From: an uncultured Eubacteriales bacterium
Lineage (GTDB): Bacteria; Bacillota; Clostridia; TANB77; CAG-508
Assembly (NCBI GenBank): GCA_902492015.1
Contig: CABUJR010000009.1
Location: 44,548 to 108,547 of the forward strand
Length of the DNA: 64,000 nucleotides
Direction of reading: 5' to 3'
Shown in pieces: positions 26,534-34,674 of this stretch. Position 1 is the first letter of the stretch. The number at the start of each line of letters is the position of its first letter. A program made the position numbers and the translations under genes. The notes beneath the pieces were generated by a model that saw only the letters and a program-made list of their open reading frames with translations, had not been told where the DNA came from and made no database searches.

Positions 26534-26634
26534 TTTTAACTTTCCTCATTTTTTTATTTTTATAACTTATTAACTATGCTTATACTCTTTGATCTTATCA
26601 TATATTCATCTTTATATATTGTAATTTTTCACTA

Positions 26635-27211
26635 CTATTTTATTTGTTCATACCATTTTGCAAACTCTTGCATTGCTTGTACTGAACCATCAACTTTTCT
26701 TCTGTTTTCTCTTTCTTCTGAATCCATCTCAGCTAAAGTTTTTTCAAATCCTTTTGGCTTAAAAATATACCACAAATCGGACCATTTCTCTGGTCTATCT
26801 AATCCTTGAATACTATTTGCTAAAATTCCGTGGATGCTTTCCATAAAAATAATGTATTTCTTTCCCATCATGGTATGCTAAACACTCATTAAATGCACAT
26901 GTTCTGTTTTGTTTATTTTCCATTAATTTTAAGATACCATTTATTCCTATTGTATCTAGTGAAAAATTTACAAACGCTCTCGGAAAACCATTTAATTCAT
27001 CAATTCTAAAATCTGTATCAAGAGCTATACAAGGTCTTTTTACTATTTCATAAGCTTGTTTAACTTTTGCTGTTGCTATTACTTTTATATCATCACTTCT
27101 AGGTTCATCTAATTCATAATTAAAAGTTCTAAATTTTAAATTTTTAAAATACTTTTCTGCTGATTTTATTTTTCCGGTATTGTGAGTTACAAAAACTATT
27201 TCATTATCCAT
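26635..27211 (-). pseudogene. Ham1/ITPase-family gene split by a one-base frameshift
   Basis: The first part (27211 to about 26865) encodes VFVTHNTGKIKSAEKYF, then CIALDTDFRIDELNGFPRAF, which matches the Ham1 SDDSG-LxGFPG region with altered acids. After EIHYF the frame derails at a run of five T residues and stops 10 codons later. Shifting by one base continues smoothly as MESIHGILANSIQGLDRP then FKPKGFEKTLAEMDSEERENR, the Ham1 C-terminal motif (F.P.g...T.aEm...e). The combined length would be about 192 residues. The break may be a true mutation, a sequencing slip in the homopolymer, or programmed slippage. This is the third Ham1-type gene. Confidence 0.85.
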
Positions 27212-27318
27212 TTTATATTTTCTCCTTTATATGTTGACACTTTAACTTTTCTAAAGTTCACCTAAAAATAGATGAACTCTTTCAAATACTTTGAAACCGT
27301 AGATAATTATTGATGATT

Positions 27319-27879
27319 CTATATATTCTTATTTTTTATATAATCTCCTTTAAATTCACTTGCTAAAATATCCATCTCAATACTATCATAATATTTTCCA
27401 TTAATAAATTTACATTTTCTTCGTCTTCCATATTCTTTAAACCCACATTTTTGGTAACATTTTAATGCTCTTTCATTAAAACTCATTAAGTCTAGTTTTA
27501 TATTATTTAGATTTAGATAATTAAATCCATAATCTAATACCATCTTAATTGCTTCGGTTCCATATCCTTCGTTTCTATAATCTTTATCTCCTATAAAAAT
27601 TCCTAAAGTAGCTGTTCTATTGATACAATCATAATTTTCCAATCCTACTGTACCTATCAATTTATCTTCCTTTAATGTTACTATAAAAAAATTATAATTT
27701 TTATTTAAATTCTCTTCAAAATATTGTCTTTCTCCTTCTAATGTAATTATGTAGCTGCTACGTCCAATATAGTCTGTTGTTTCAAAATCATTCAACCACT
27801 CTGTAAATTTTTCTATATCTTCATTGTTTCGAGGAGATAAATATATCCTTTCTCCTACTAATTTTTTAAAATATTTCAT
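27319..27879 (-). CDS. GNAT acetyltransferase, RimJ/RimL type
   Basis: A 186-residue protein starting GERIYLSPRNNEDIEKF, the hallmark of RimJ/RimL-type acetyltransferases, with LIGTVGLENYD, GIFIGDKDYRNEGYGTEA (acetyl-CoA loop R-N-E-G-Y-G) and SFNERALKCYQKCGFKEYG in the second half. These enzymes acetylate N-termini of proteins, aminoglycosides or small amines. AGGAG lies 9 bases upstream of the ATG at 27879. It is followed by a second GNAT gene upstream at 27898, with a 9-18 base gap. Substrate unknown. Confidence 0.87.
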   Translation of the reverse strand: MKYFKKLVGERIYLSPRNNEDIEKFTEWLNDFETTDYIGRSSYIITLEGERQYFEENLNKNYNFFIVTLKEDKLIGTVGLENYDCINRTATLGIFIGDKDYRNEGYGTEAIKMVLDYGFNYLNLNNIKLDLMSFNERALKCYQKCGFKEYGRRRKCKFINGKYYDSIEMDILASEFKGDYIKNKNI

Positions 27880-27897
27880 TTTTATCAACTCCTATTT

Positions 27898-28362
27898 TTA
27901 TATTTGCATTGAATATGCTATATTCTTTACTTTGAATCCAAATTCTTCATAAACTCTTATTGCACTTTTATTTTCTTCATTAACTGTTAAGTATAAATCT
28001 GTACAATTATTTTCTCTTCCAAATTCTTTTACTTTATTTAATAGTATCTTACCTATTTCTTTTCCTCTATTTTTTTCATCTACACATATTGATTCAATTT
28101 GTAACTGTTTTCTATATCTCATACTAGAATTATTTTTTTCTTTTATATTGAAAGTAATATATCCTACAATTTCATTTTGTATTTTTGCTATAAATATTTC
28201 TTTAGCTTGTATTATTTCTTCAAAATTTTCTTTATTAATTACTTCATCTACACTAAAAAACAAATCTGGTCTCCATTTTACATGTAGTTCATGAACTTGT
28301 TTTGCTAATCTATTTACTTCTTTAAAATCTTCTAATTTGGGGATTTCTATTTTTACTTCCAT
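27898..28362 (-). CDS. GNAT acetyltransferase
   Basis: A 154-residue GNAT protein with the catalytic core ESICVDEKNRGKEIGKILLN (acetyl-CoA loop N-R-G-K-E-I-G) at about residues 88-107 and NEENKSAIRVYEEFGF, the alpha-4 motif near the C-terminus. The N-terminal half has HELHVKWRPDLF. It belongs to the small, broad RimI-like group. It is immediately upstream of the RimJ/L-type gene and probably co-transcribed. Substrate cannot be inferred. Confidence 0.85.
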   Translation of the reverse strand: MEVKIEIPKLEDFKEVNRLAKQVHELHVKWRPDLFFSVDEVINKENFEEIIQAKEIFIAKIQNEIVGYITFNIKEKNNSSMRYRKQLQIESICVDEKNRGKEIGKILLNKVKEFGRENNCTDLYLTVNEENKSAIRVYEEFGFKVKNIAYSMQI

Positions 28363-28461
28363 TATGTTTTTCTCTCCTTTATTTAATACAAATAGCTAAT
28401 AGGTTAAAATACTTTTGCTATTTTTATTACTTTTCTTGATATTTTCCCCGCTCCTCAATTC

Positions 28462-28518
28462 CTATTGAGCTATTGCTTTTTTATCTAAATCTTTAAATAC
28501 ACTATATGCTTTTAACAC
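28462..28518 (-). CDS. Possible 18-residue peptide or gene remnant
   Basis: Directly after the SDR stop codon an AAGGAG site precedes a GTG by 6 bases. The frame encodes MLKAYSVFKDLDKKAIAQ and then TAG. It may be the leftover 5' end of a deleted gene or a chance frame; the strong ribosome binding site is the only support. Confidence 0.3.
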   Translation of the reverse strand: MLKAYSVFKDLDKKAIAQ

Positions 28519-28528
28519 ATTTTTCTCC

Positions 28529-29200
28529 TTAAACAACTTTTCTATTTATTGTTATTTCACTTACCTCAATCATTTTAGGTAAATTTAATATATATAACAT
28601 TAAATCTGCAATATCTGCGGGATTCATCCATTCTTCTGGATGTTCTATTTCTTTTCCAGTCCATTTCGTGTGCATTCTAGTATTCATTCCACCAACATTA
28701 AATTGTATTACTCTGCAATTATATTTCTTTAATTCTAGTTGTAAATTATAACTTGTTCCACGAATTGCCCATTTTGAAGTTGTATATGCAATTTGATCTG
28801 GATAACCTGCTTTTGTTCCAATAGTTGAACCTACATTTAAAATATCAGCTCCACTTTCTTTTATTAAAGTTATTAGTTGTGTAATTAAATAAATTGGCGC
28901 TAATACATTTACTTTCATTAAATCATCTAGTACATCATAAGTAACTTCTTCTAATTTCTGTACTCCTGGTAACCCTGCACAATTTATTACTGCATCTATT
29001 TTCTTATATTTTTCTTTAATGATACTACAAGTATTTTCTATTGATTTTTCATCTGTCAAATCTGTTTTTATAAAATCACATTCATATTTAGGTTGTGTTC
29101 TGCATAAAGCAATTATATTTATATTTTTTTCTTTTAAACACTTTAAAGCAAATTCTTTTCCTAATCCATCACTTGCTCCTGTTAAAACAATATTTTTCAT
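28529..29200 (-). CDS. Short-chain dehydrogenase/reductase
   Basis: A 223-residue classical SDR. The nucleotide loop is LTGASDGLGKEFA at residues 4-16, followed by DAVINCAGLPG, the catalytic Ser in LNVGSTIGTKAGY, and YTTSKWA giving the Tyr-x-x-x-Lys pair. It is an NAD(P)-dependent oxidoreductase of unknown substrate. The protein is somewhat short, lacking an extended C-terminal substrate lid. Downstream is a possible mini-ORF; upstream is rlmD, 58 bases away on the same strand. Confidence 0.9.
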   Translation of the reverse strand: MKNIVLTGASDGLGKEFALKCLKEKNINIIALCRTQPKYECDFIKTDLTDEKSIENTCSIIKEKYKKIDAVINCAGLPGVQKLEEVTYDVLDDLMKVNVLAPIYLITQLITLIKESGADILNVGSTIGTKAGYPDQIAYTTSKWAIRGTSYNLQLELKKYNCRVIQFNVGGMNTRMHTKWTGKEIEHPEEWMNPADIADLMLYILNLPKMIEVSEITINRKVV

Positions 29201-29258
29201 TAAATCTTTCCTCCCATTAACAGTATCTTCTATTACAAATATATTTCTAGAATTAAAA

Positions 29259-30623
29259 TTACCTGTCTTGTTTTAGTTGTAGCACTGTCACACACTCCAC
29301 ATGTTTACTAAAAGGGAACATATCGCATATAGCCAATTTCTTTAATTCATACTTTTCCTCTAATATTTTTAAATCTCTTCCAAGTGTTGCTGGGTTACAA
29401 CTCACATAAATAATTTTATTTGGCTCGATTTGCATTATAGTTTCAAGTGCTGTTTTATCACAACCTTTTCTTGGTGGATCTACAAAAACAGCATCTGGTT
29501 TTATATTTCTTTTCTTTATAAATTCAGGTAATGCTTTTTCTACATCACCAACAAAAAATTCTGCATTTTCAATATTATTTAATTTTGCATTATTTTTTGC
29601 ATCCTCAATAGCTTCAGGAATTGTTTCAATTCCATATAATTTTTTTGCATTTTTAGATGCAAAAATTCCTATTGTTCCTATTCCACAATATAGGTCAAAT
29701 ATTGTTTCATTTCCAGAAAGTTCTGCATATTCTATTGCTTTATTATAAAGCTTTTCTGTTTGAATAGGATTCACTTGGTAAAAAGAAAGTGGAGATATTT
29801 TAAATTTGAACTCTCCTAAATAATCATATATATATCCTTCTCCATATAATATTTTAGTTTTTTTACCAAGTATAACATTTGTATTTTTATTATTTATATT
29901 TTTTACTATTGTTTTTACCTCTGGATATTTTTTGGTGATATATTCTACTAACTCTTTTTCTTTACCAAAACTTTCTGTATTACTTACTAAAGTAATCATT
30001 ACTTCATTTGTTTTTTTACCTATTCTAATTACTATATGTCTTAAACTACCTTTCAATTTTTCCTCATTATACACACTTATATTATTTTTTAATATAAATT
30101 CATATATACTATTTGCAATTTTTTGACTTAAAAAATCTTGAATTTTACATTCTTTAGTTTCAATAATTCTATGACTTCTTTCTGCAAAAACTCCCATTAC
30201 TGGTTTGCCATTTTCATCTACTCCTATTGGATATTGAAGTTTATTTCTATAATTATAAGGATTTTTCATTTTTAATATTTCTGAAACTTTTATATTTCTT
30301 CCTAATGCTTTTCCCAAAGTTACTTCTACCGCATTTTTCTTCATTTCTACTGTAGCTTCATAACTTATGTGTCTCATACTACAACCGCCACATTTTGAAT
30401 AAGTAGCACAATCTGGGGCTATTCTAAATTGTGATGACTCTAAAATTTCTATAATTTTTCCAAATGCATGTGAATTTGTTACTTTTAAAATTTTTATCTT
30501 AATTTTTTCACCTTTTATCGCCTTTGGTATAAACACAGTAATTCCATCAATCTTAGCTATTCCTTCTCCTTGAAAGCCATTATCTATTATATTCACAATA
30601 TATTCTTGATTTTTAGTAAGCAT
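29259..30623 (-). CDS. rlmD: 23S rRNA (uracil-5-)-methyltransferase RlmD-like (RumA/TrmA family)
   Basis: A 454-residue enzyme. The N-terminus is a TRAM RNA-binding domain (DNGFQGEGIAKIDGITVFIP), followed by a 4Fe-4S cluster motif CATYSKCGGC with a fourth Cys in ETKECKI. The methyltransferase domain has FDLYCGIGTIGIF, VFVDPPRKGCD and the catalytic YVSCNPATLGRD. It forms m5U in rRNA from SAM. The ATG at 30623 is chosen because GGAG lies 7 bases upstream; a start four codons earlier lacks a site. Firmicutes often carry RlmCD-type dual enzymes, so exact target base is uncertain. Confidence 0.92.
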   Translation of the reverse strand: MLTKNQEYIVNIIDNGFQGEGIAKIDGITVFIPKAIKGEKIKIKILKVTNSHAFGKIIEILESSQFRIAPDCATYSKCGGCSMRHISYEATVEMKKNAVEVTLGKALGRNIKVSEILKMKNPYNYRNKLQYPIGVDENGKPVMGVFAERSHRIIETKECKIQDFLSQKIANSIYEFILKNNISVYNEEKLKGSLRHIVIRIGKKTNEVMITLVSNTESFGKEKELVEYITKKYPEVKTIVKNINNKNTNVILGKKTKILYGEGYIYDYLGEFKFKISPLSFYQVNPIQTEKLYNKAIEYAELSGNETIFDLYCGIGTIGIFASKNAKKLYGIETIPEAIEDAKNNAKLNNIENAEFFVGDVEKALPEFIKKRNIKPDAVFVDPPRKGCDKTALETIMQIEPNKIIYVSCNPATLGRDLKILEEKYELKKLAICDMFPFSKHVECVTVLQLKQDR

Positions 30624-30656
30624 AATTTTCTCCATTTATATTTTTATTCTTTATAT

Positions 30657-31133
30657 TTATCTTTCTCCTCGTGTTCTTCCTCCACTACTTCTAGTTCTGC
30701 CTTGTCTTTCCTTTTCTTTCTCTTTTTGTTTTACTCCACCAGATTTTTCTCTTTCATCTCTATTTTGGATAAGCTCTTTTTCTTCTCTTTGTCTTTCTTT
30801 TTGTTTATACTCTTTTCCTATTGTAACTATTCTATTTATTATTTCAAAATTACATCTTATTCTTTCATTAAAAGTTTGGCTATCTCTTTCTAATATTTTC
30901 TTCTTTTTTCTTTTTAGTTTTTCTAAATAATTTCTATCTACTATATTTAGTTTTTCAAGTTCTTGCTCAAACTCTTCTAATTCTTCCATAGTCTTAATTT
31001 CTTTTATCTGCTTTTTAATTTTTTGAAGTTCTCTTATCTCTGGATCTTTTGAATTTAGTAAACTAGCAAGTTTTCTTGAATTTTTAATATTTAATAATCT
31101 TGAAATTAAACCTTCATCTTTTCTCTTTTTCAT
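30657..31133 (-). CDS. Highly charged coiled-coil protein with RG-rich tail, unknown function
   Basis: A 158-residue protein made almost entirely of Lys, Arg, Glu and hydrophobic heptads. Residues 35-75 (IKKQIKEIKTMEELEEFEQE onward) predict a coiled coil. The C-terminus is basic and ends RQGRTRSSGGRTRGER, an RG/RGG-like RNA-binding tail. No catalytic motif is present and I do not recognise a family. It lies directly downstream of rnr, in the place where many Firmicutes carry smpB, but it is not SmpB. Interaction with RNase R or ribosomes is a guess from position and composition. Confidence 0.6.
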   Translation of the reverse strand: MKKRKDEGLISRLLNIKNSRKLASLLNSKDPEIRELQKIKKQIKEIKTMEELEEFEQELEKLNIVDRNYLEKLKRKKKKILERDSQTFNERIRCNFEIINRIVTIGKEYKQKERQREEKELIQNRDEREKSGGVKQKEKEKERQGRTRSSGGRTRGER

Positions 31134-31203
31134 AAATTTCTTTCCTTAAATAAAAACTTAAAATATATTTACATTATAATTTTACAAGTACTGCTTTTTT
31201 ACA

Positions 31204-33201
31204 TTATTCTGATTGTATTTCATCTTTAAAATACAAATTGTATTCTACTTCATTTTTATCTTCTACAAGTTCAAAAGCAACTTTTCTTAACATTTTATTT
31301 GCCTCAATTACTCTTACCCTTACACTATCACCAATTTTGAATACTCTTTTTGTTCTTTCTCCAACTAAAGTTTTTCTATTTTCATCATATATAAAATACT
31401 CATTTCCCATATTTTCAAATCTTATCAAGCCCTCAACTGTACTTTCTAATTCAACAAACATACCAAAAGAAGTAATTGATGAAACAATTCCATAATACTC
31501 TTCTCCAATTTTATCTTCCATAAATTCTGCTTTTTTAATATCTTCAGCATCTCTTTCTGCCTTAGTTGCCAATCTCTCACAGTCTGAAGATGTTTCTGCG
31601 TATTTTTTCGCTTTTACTTTTAATTCTTCCACTCTTTCTGTACCTAAGTTATAATTTTTTTCTATATATTCTGAAATAATTCTGTGTATAAATAAATCTG
31701 GATACCTTCTTATTGGTGAAGTAAAGTGACAATAATATTTACTTGCAATTCCAAAATGTCCTTTATTTTCACTTTCATATTTTGCTATTTTTAAAGTTCT
31801 TAATATTAAAGTTGAAATTACTTTTTCATATTCTGTTCCTTTTAATTTTTCAAGAACATCAGAAAAAGCCTTTGGTCTTATATTATCTTTATTTACTTTT
31901 ATTTTTTCTCCTATATTAAATAAGAATTTATTGGTTTCTTCTATTTTATCATAATCTGGTTCTTCATGTACTCTATAAATAAATGGGGCTTCTAACCAGT
32001 AAAATTTTTCTGCAATAGATTCATTTGCTGTAAGCATAAATTGTTCTATTATTTCATTAGCAAATGTAGTCTCATATTTTTTTACTTCTAAAGCTTTTCC
32101 AGTATCATCTAAAATAATTTTACTTTCTGGAATATCTAAGTTTAAATACCCTTGAGAAAGTCTTCTATTTTTTAATACTAATGCAAGCTCTTCCATAAGC
32201 TTAAATTCATCGATATATTTGCTATATTTTTCAGTAACTTTTTCATCTAAATTATTCAAAATTTTATTTACATCTGTATATGACATTCTCTCTGTTACAT
32301 TTATCACAGATTTAAAAACATCTGATGAAATAACATTTCCCTTTTCATTTATTTCCATACTGCAAGTAATAGCAAATCTGTCCTTTCCGGCATTTAAACT
32401 ACAAATGCCATTAGAAAGTTCAAAAGGAAGCATTGGTATAACTCTATCAAACATGTATATGCTTGTTCCTCTTTTTATTGCTTCATTATCCAAATTACTA
32501 TTCTCTTTAACATAATAACTAACATCAGCTATATGAACATTTAAAATATATTTTCCAGCTTCGTTTTTATAAACTGCTACTGCATCATCCAAATCTTTTG
32601 CATCTTCTCCGTCTATTGTAAAAACTATATCATCTCTTAAATCTTTTCTATTTTTTATATCATTTTTATCTATTTCTTGAGGAATATTTTTAGCTTCTTC
32701 AAGTACAAAACTTGGAAATTCATTTGGAAGATCAAATTCTTTTATTACTGAAAGCATGTCTACTCCAGCTTGATTAATATTTCCAATGATTTCTATTATT
32801 TCTCCTTCAGCATTTTTCCCATTTTCTGGGTATTTAGTAATTTTTACGATTACTTTATCATTATTTTTAGCCTCTTTACATTTTCTTTTTGGTATATAAA
32901 CATCTGTTGCAAATTTTTTATCATCTGGAACAACAAATCCAAAATTTTTAGACTTTTGAAATATCCCAACTAAACTTTCCTTTTCTCTTTTTACAATTCT
33001 AACAACTTTAGCTTCTGCTCTTCTATTTTCTTCTTTTTGCTTGTAAATTACAACTTCAACAGTATCACCATTTAAAGCTCCCTTTACACTTTTTTGTGGA
33101 ACAAATAAATCTTCTTTTTCTCCTTCTATTTCAACAAAGCCATATCCTTTTTCATTAGCTCTAAAAATTCCTTCTATTTTTTTATTTTTCTTTTTTCCCA
33201 T
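31204..33201 (-). CDS. rnr: Ribonuclease R
   Basis: A 665-residue 3'-5' exoribonuclease. Order of domains: N-terminal cold-shock OB folds (GIFRANEKGYGFVEIEG; later GIFQKSKNFGFVVPD), RNB catalytic domain with TIDGEDAKDLDDAVAV carrying the metal-binding aspartates and HFTSPIRRYPDLFIHR, then an S1 domain (YYGIVSSITSFGMFVELES). It degrades structured RNA and participates in tmRNA-linked decay. It is shorter than the 770-800 residue Bacillus-type enzyme and has almost no basic C-terminal tail. The neighbouring secG upstream fits the usual secG-rnr order, though a terminator separates them. Its leader carries an 11-bp inverted repeat. Confidence 0.96.
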   Translation of the reverse strand: MGKKKNKKIEGIFRANEKGYGFVEIEGEKEDLFVPQKSVKGALNGDTVEVVIYKQKEENRRAEAKVVRIVKREKESLVGIFQKSKNFGFVVPDDKKFATDVYIPKRKCKEAKNNDKVIVKITKYPENGKNAEGEIIEIIGNINQAGVDMLSVIKEFDLPNEFPSFVLEEAKNIPQEIDKNDIKNRKDLRDDIVFTIDGEDAKDLDDAVAVYKNEAGKYILNVHIADVSYYVKENSNLDNEAIKRGTSIYMFDRVIPMLPFELSNGICSLNAGKDRFAITCSMEINEKGNVISSDVFKSVINVTERMSYTDVNKILNNLDEKVTEKYSKYIDEFKLMEELALVLKNRRLSQGYLNLDIPESKIILDDTGKALEVKKYETTFANEIIEQFMLTANESIAEKFYWLEAPFIYRVHEEPDYDKIEETNKFLFNIGEKIKVNKDNIRPKAFSDVLEKLKGTEYEKVISTLILRTLKIAKYESENKGHFGIASKYYCHFTSPIRRYPDLFIHRIISEYIEKNYNLGTERVEELKVKAKKYAETSSDCERLATKAERDAEDIKKAEFMEDKIGEEYYGIVSSITSFGMFVELESTVEGLIRFENMGNEYFIYDENRKTLVGERTKRVFKIGDSVRVRVIEANKMLRKVAFELVEDKNEVEYNLYFKDEIQSE

Positions 33202-33235
33202 TTCCTCATCATAATCCTTTTATAATTTATTAAAA

Positions 33236-33302
33236 AGAACAAAACTACACATTATATAATTGCAAAAAATAACTTCCTATGCAAATATTAAAGTTTTGTT
33301 CT
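33236..33302 (-). promoter_or_regulatory. Inverted repeat in the rnr leader
   Basis: AGAACAAAACT (33236-33246) and AGTTTTGTTCT (33292-33302) are perfect 11-bp inverted arms around 45 bases. On the minus strand the second arm is followed by TTTTT, as in an attenuator or a long-looped terminator upstream of rnr. Confidence 0.5.
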
Positions 33303-33349
33303 AAGTTTCAAAATTTTTATATGTAAATTTTGTTTTTATATTATAAATA

Positions 33350-33376
33350 TAAAAAGCAGTATTAAATAATACTGCT
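33350..33376 (-). terminator. Terminator after secG
   Basis: On the minus strand AGCAGTATT / AATACTGCT with a 4-base loop is followed by TTTTTATATTT, 17 bases after the secG stop codon. Confidence 0.85.
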
Positions 33377-33393
33377 TCTACTTTATATTAATC

Positions 33394-33642
33394 TTAAACA
33401 ACATATATAATTCCTAAAGCAATTGTTAGAACAGCAAAAACAATCATTAATGTAATTGTTGCTCTCTTCATTCTTCCTTCTGTTGTTTTTCCTTTATTTT
33501 TTTCATAAAAATTATTTGCAGAAGCACCAACAATAGTTCCTGAAGCTCCACCATCTTCTTTAGATTGTTTAAATACTAAGACTACTAAAGCTGCACATAC
33601 TATTGCATATATTCCCATTATAATATATTTTACTATTTCCAT
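33394..33642 (-). CDS. secG: Preprotein translocase subunit SecG
   Basis: An 82-residue protein with two hydrophobic helices at about residues 5-24 and 61-80, joined by a glycine/alanine-rich loop containing GGASGTIVGASANNFYEKNKG, typical of SecG. It is part of SecYEG and aids export through the membrane. GGAGGT lies 9 bases upstream of the ATG. It precedes rnr as in many Firmicutes, but its own terminator limits read-through into rnr. Identity is based on length, topology and the GxxSG loop. Confidence 0.9.
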   Translation of the reverse strand: MEIVKYIIMGIYAIVCAALVVLVFKQSKEDGGASGTIVGASANNFYEKNKGKTTEGRMKRATITLMIVFAVLTIALGIIYVV

Positions 33643-33785
33643 TTCCGCATGACCTCCAATTTTCTTCCGTTTGTTAACTATTATAGTTTACCATATCAAA
33701 AAATAAAAATCAATTATTTTTAGCAAAAATTATAAAATAATATGACAATCTGCTCTTATTTATATGAAATATCTTTAGTTTTTAT

Positions 33786-34673
33786 TTAATTTTTATACCA
33801 TGCTTTTACTATATCTGTTGGTATTTTAAGATTTCCTTTTCCCTTTCCCATTGATATAAGTGGTTTATTATCTCCATGATAATCACTTCCACCACTTTTA
33901 AACAACTTATTTTTATCACAATATTTATTTAAATACTCTATATTTTCTTCTGAAAAATCACTATGGTAACATTCTAACCCATCTATCTCATAATTATTTA
34001 CAAGTTCATCTAATTCTTCCTTAATATTTTTCATCCATTTATATATAAATATATGTGGCAAAAATACTAATCCATCACAAGCTTTAATTGCATCAACTGC
34101 TTCTTTAACACTTGGATAATCTTCTGATTTATCTAAATACCATATCGTTTTTGAATTACAATAATATTTTTTAGAAAAAGTTTGCACACCTTCGTTCCAA
34201 AAATCTTCTGGTAATTTTGCTTCATTTTCCTTATGTTTTTTTATTTCATCATATATAGTTTTTCCTCCCCAATCATTTTCAGGATTCCATACGATTTCAG
34301 TTCTTGGTGTCATCACCAAATTTAATCTTTCACATACATCATATAATTTATTAAAATATTTTATTTCTATAGTTTTTCTGTCTTTATCTTTGTAATATTC
34401 TTCTACCCATTTTTTCATTTTTTCATAATCATAGTTATATCCTAATACTTCTATTGTACTTCCTTTATAAAAACATTTTATTTCAATTCCTTTAATAATT
34501 TTTCCAGAATAATATTCATTTATATCAATATCTTTTAATTCTTCGTAAGCTAAACATTTATCATGATCAGTAATTGAAATATAATCTAATTTTAAATCTT
34601 CTGCTTGTTTTAAAATTTCTTTAACTGTCTTTGTTCCATCTGAATGTGTAGTATGTAAATGTAAATCAATCAT
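33786..34673 (-). CDS. PHP-domain phosphoesterase
   Basis: A 295-residue PHP-superfamily protein with a complete metal site: DLHLHTTHSDGT at residues 3-14, ISITDHDKC, GIEIKCFYK, LVFLPHIF, LECYHSDF and FKSGGSDYHGD. These supply the nine or so His/Asp/Glu ligands of a trinuclear centre. PHP enzymes hydrolyse phosphoesters such as nucleoside 3',5'-bisphosphates (RNase AM/YciV) or oligonucleotides. The ATG at 34673 follows a GGAGAGG site that lies at the end of the zeta-toxin gene, whose stop is one base upstream, so the two genes are translationally coupled. Confidence 0.87.
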   Translation of the reverse strand: MIDLHLHTTHSDGTKTVKEILKQAEDLKLDYISITDHDKCLAYEELKDIDINEYYSGKIIKGIEIKCFYKGSTIEVLGYNYDYEKMKKWVEEYYKDKDRKTIEIKYFNKLYDVCERLNLVMTPRTEIVWNPENDWGGKTIYDEIKKHKENEAKLPEDFWNEGVQTFSKKYYCNSKTIWYLDKSEDYPSVKEAVDAIKACDGLVFLPHIFIYKWMKNIKEELDELVNNYEIDGLECYHSDFSEENIEYLNKYCDKNKLFKSGGSDYHGDNKPLISMGKGKGNLKIPTDIVKAWYKN

Positions 34674-34674
34674 A

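Noticed and set aside
26635..26871. A separate 78-residue gene
   Set aside because: It is the continuation of the Ham1 frame at 27211 after a one-base shift; it has no start signal of its own and matches the Ham1 C-terminus.
27212..27318. Terminator downstream of the Ham1 gene's upstream region
   Set aside because: Short stems such as AGTTCA/TGAACT exist but no T-run follows on either strand.
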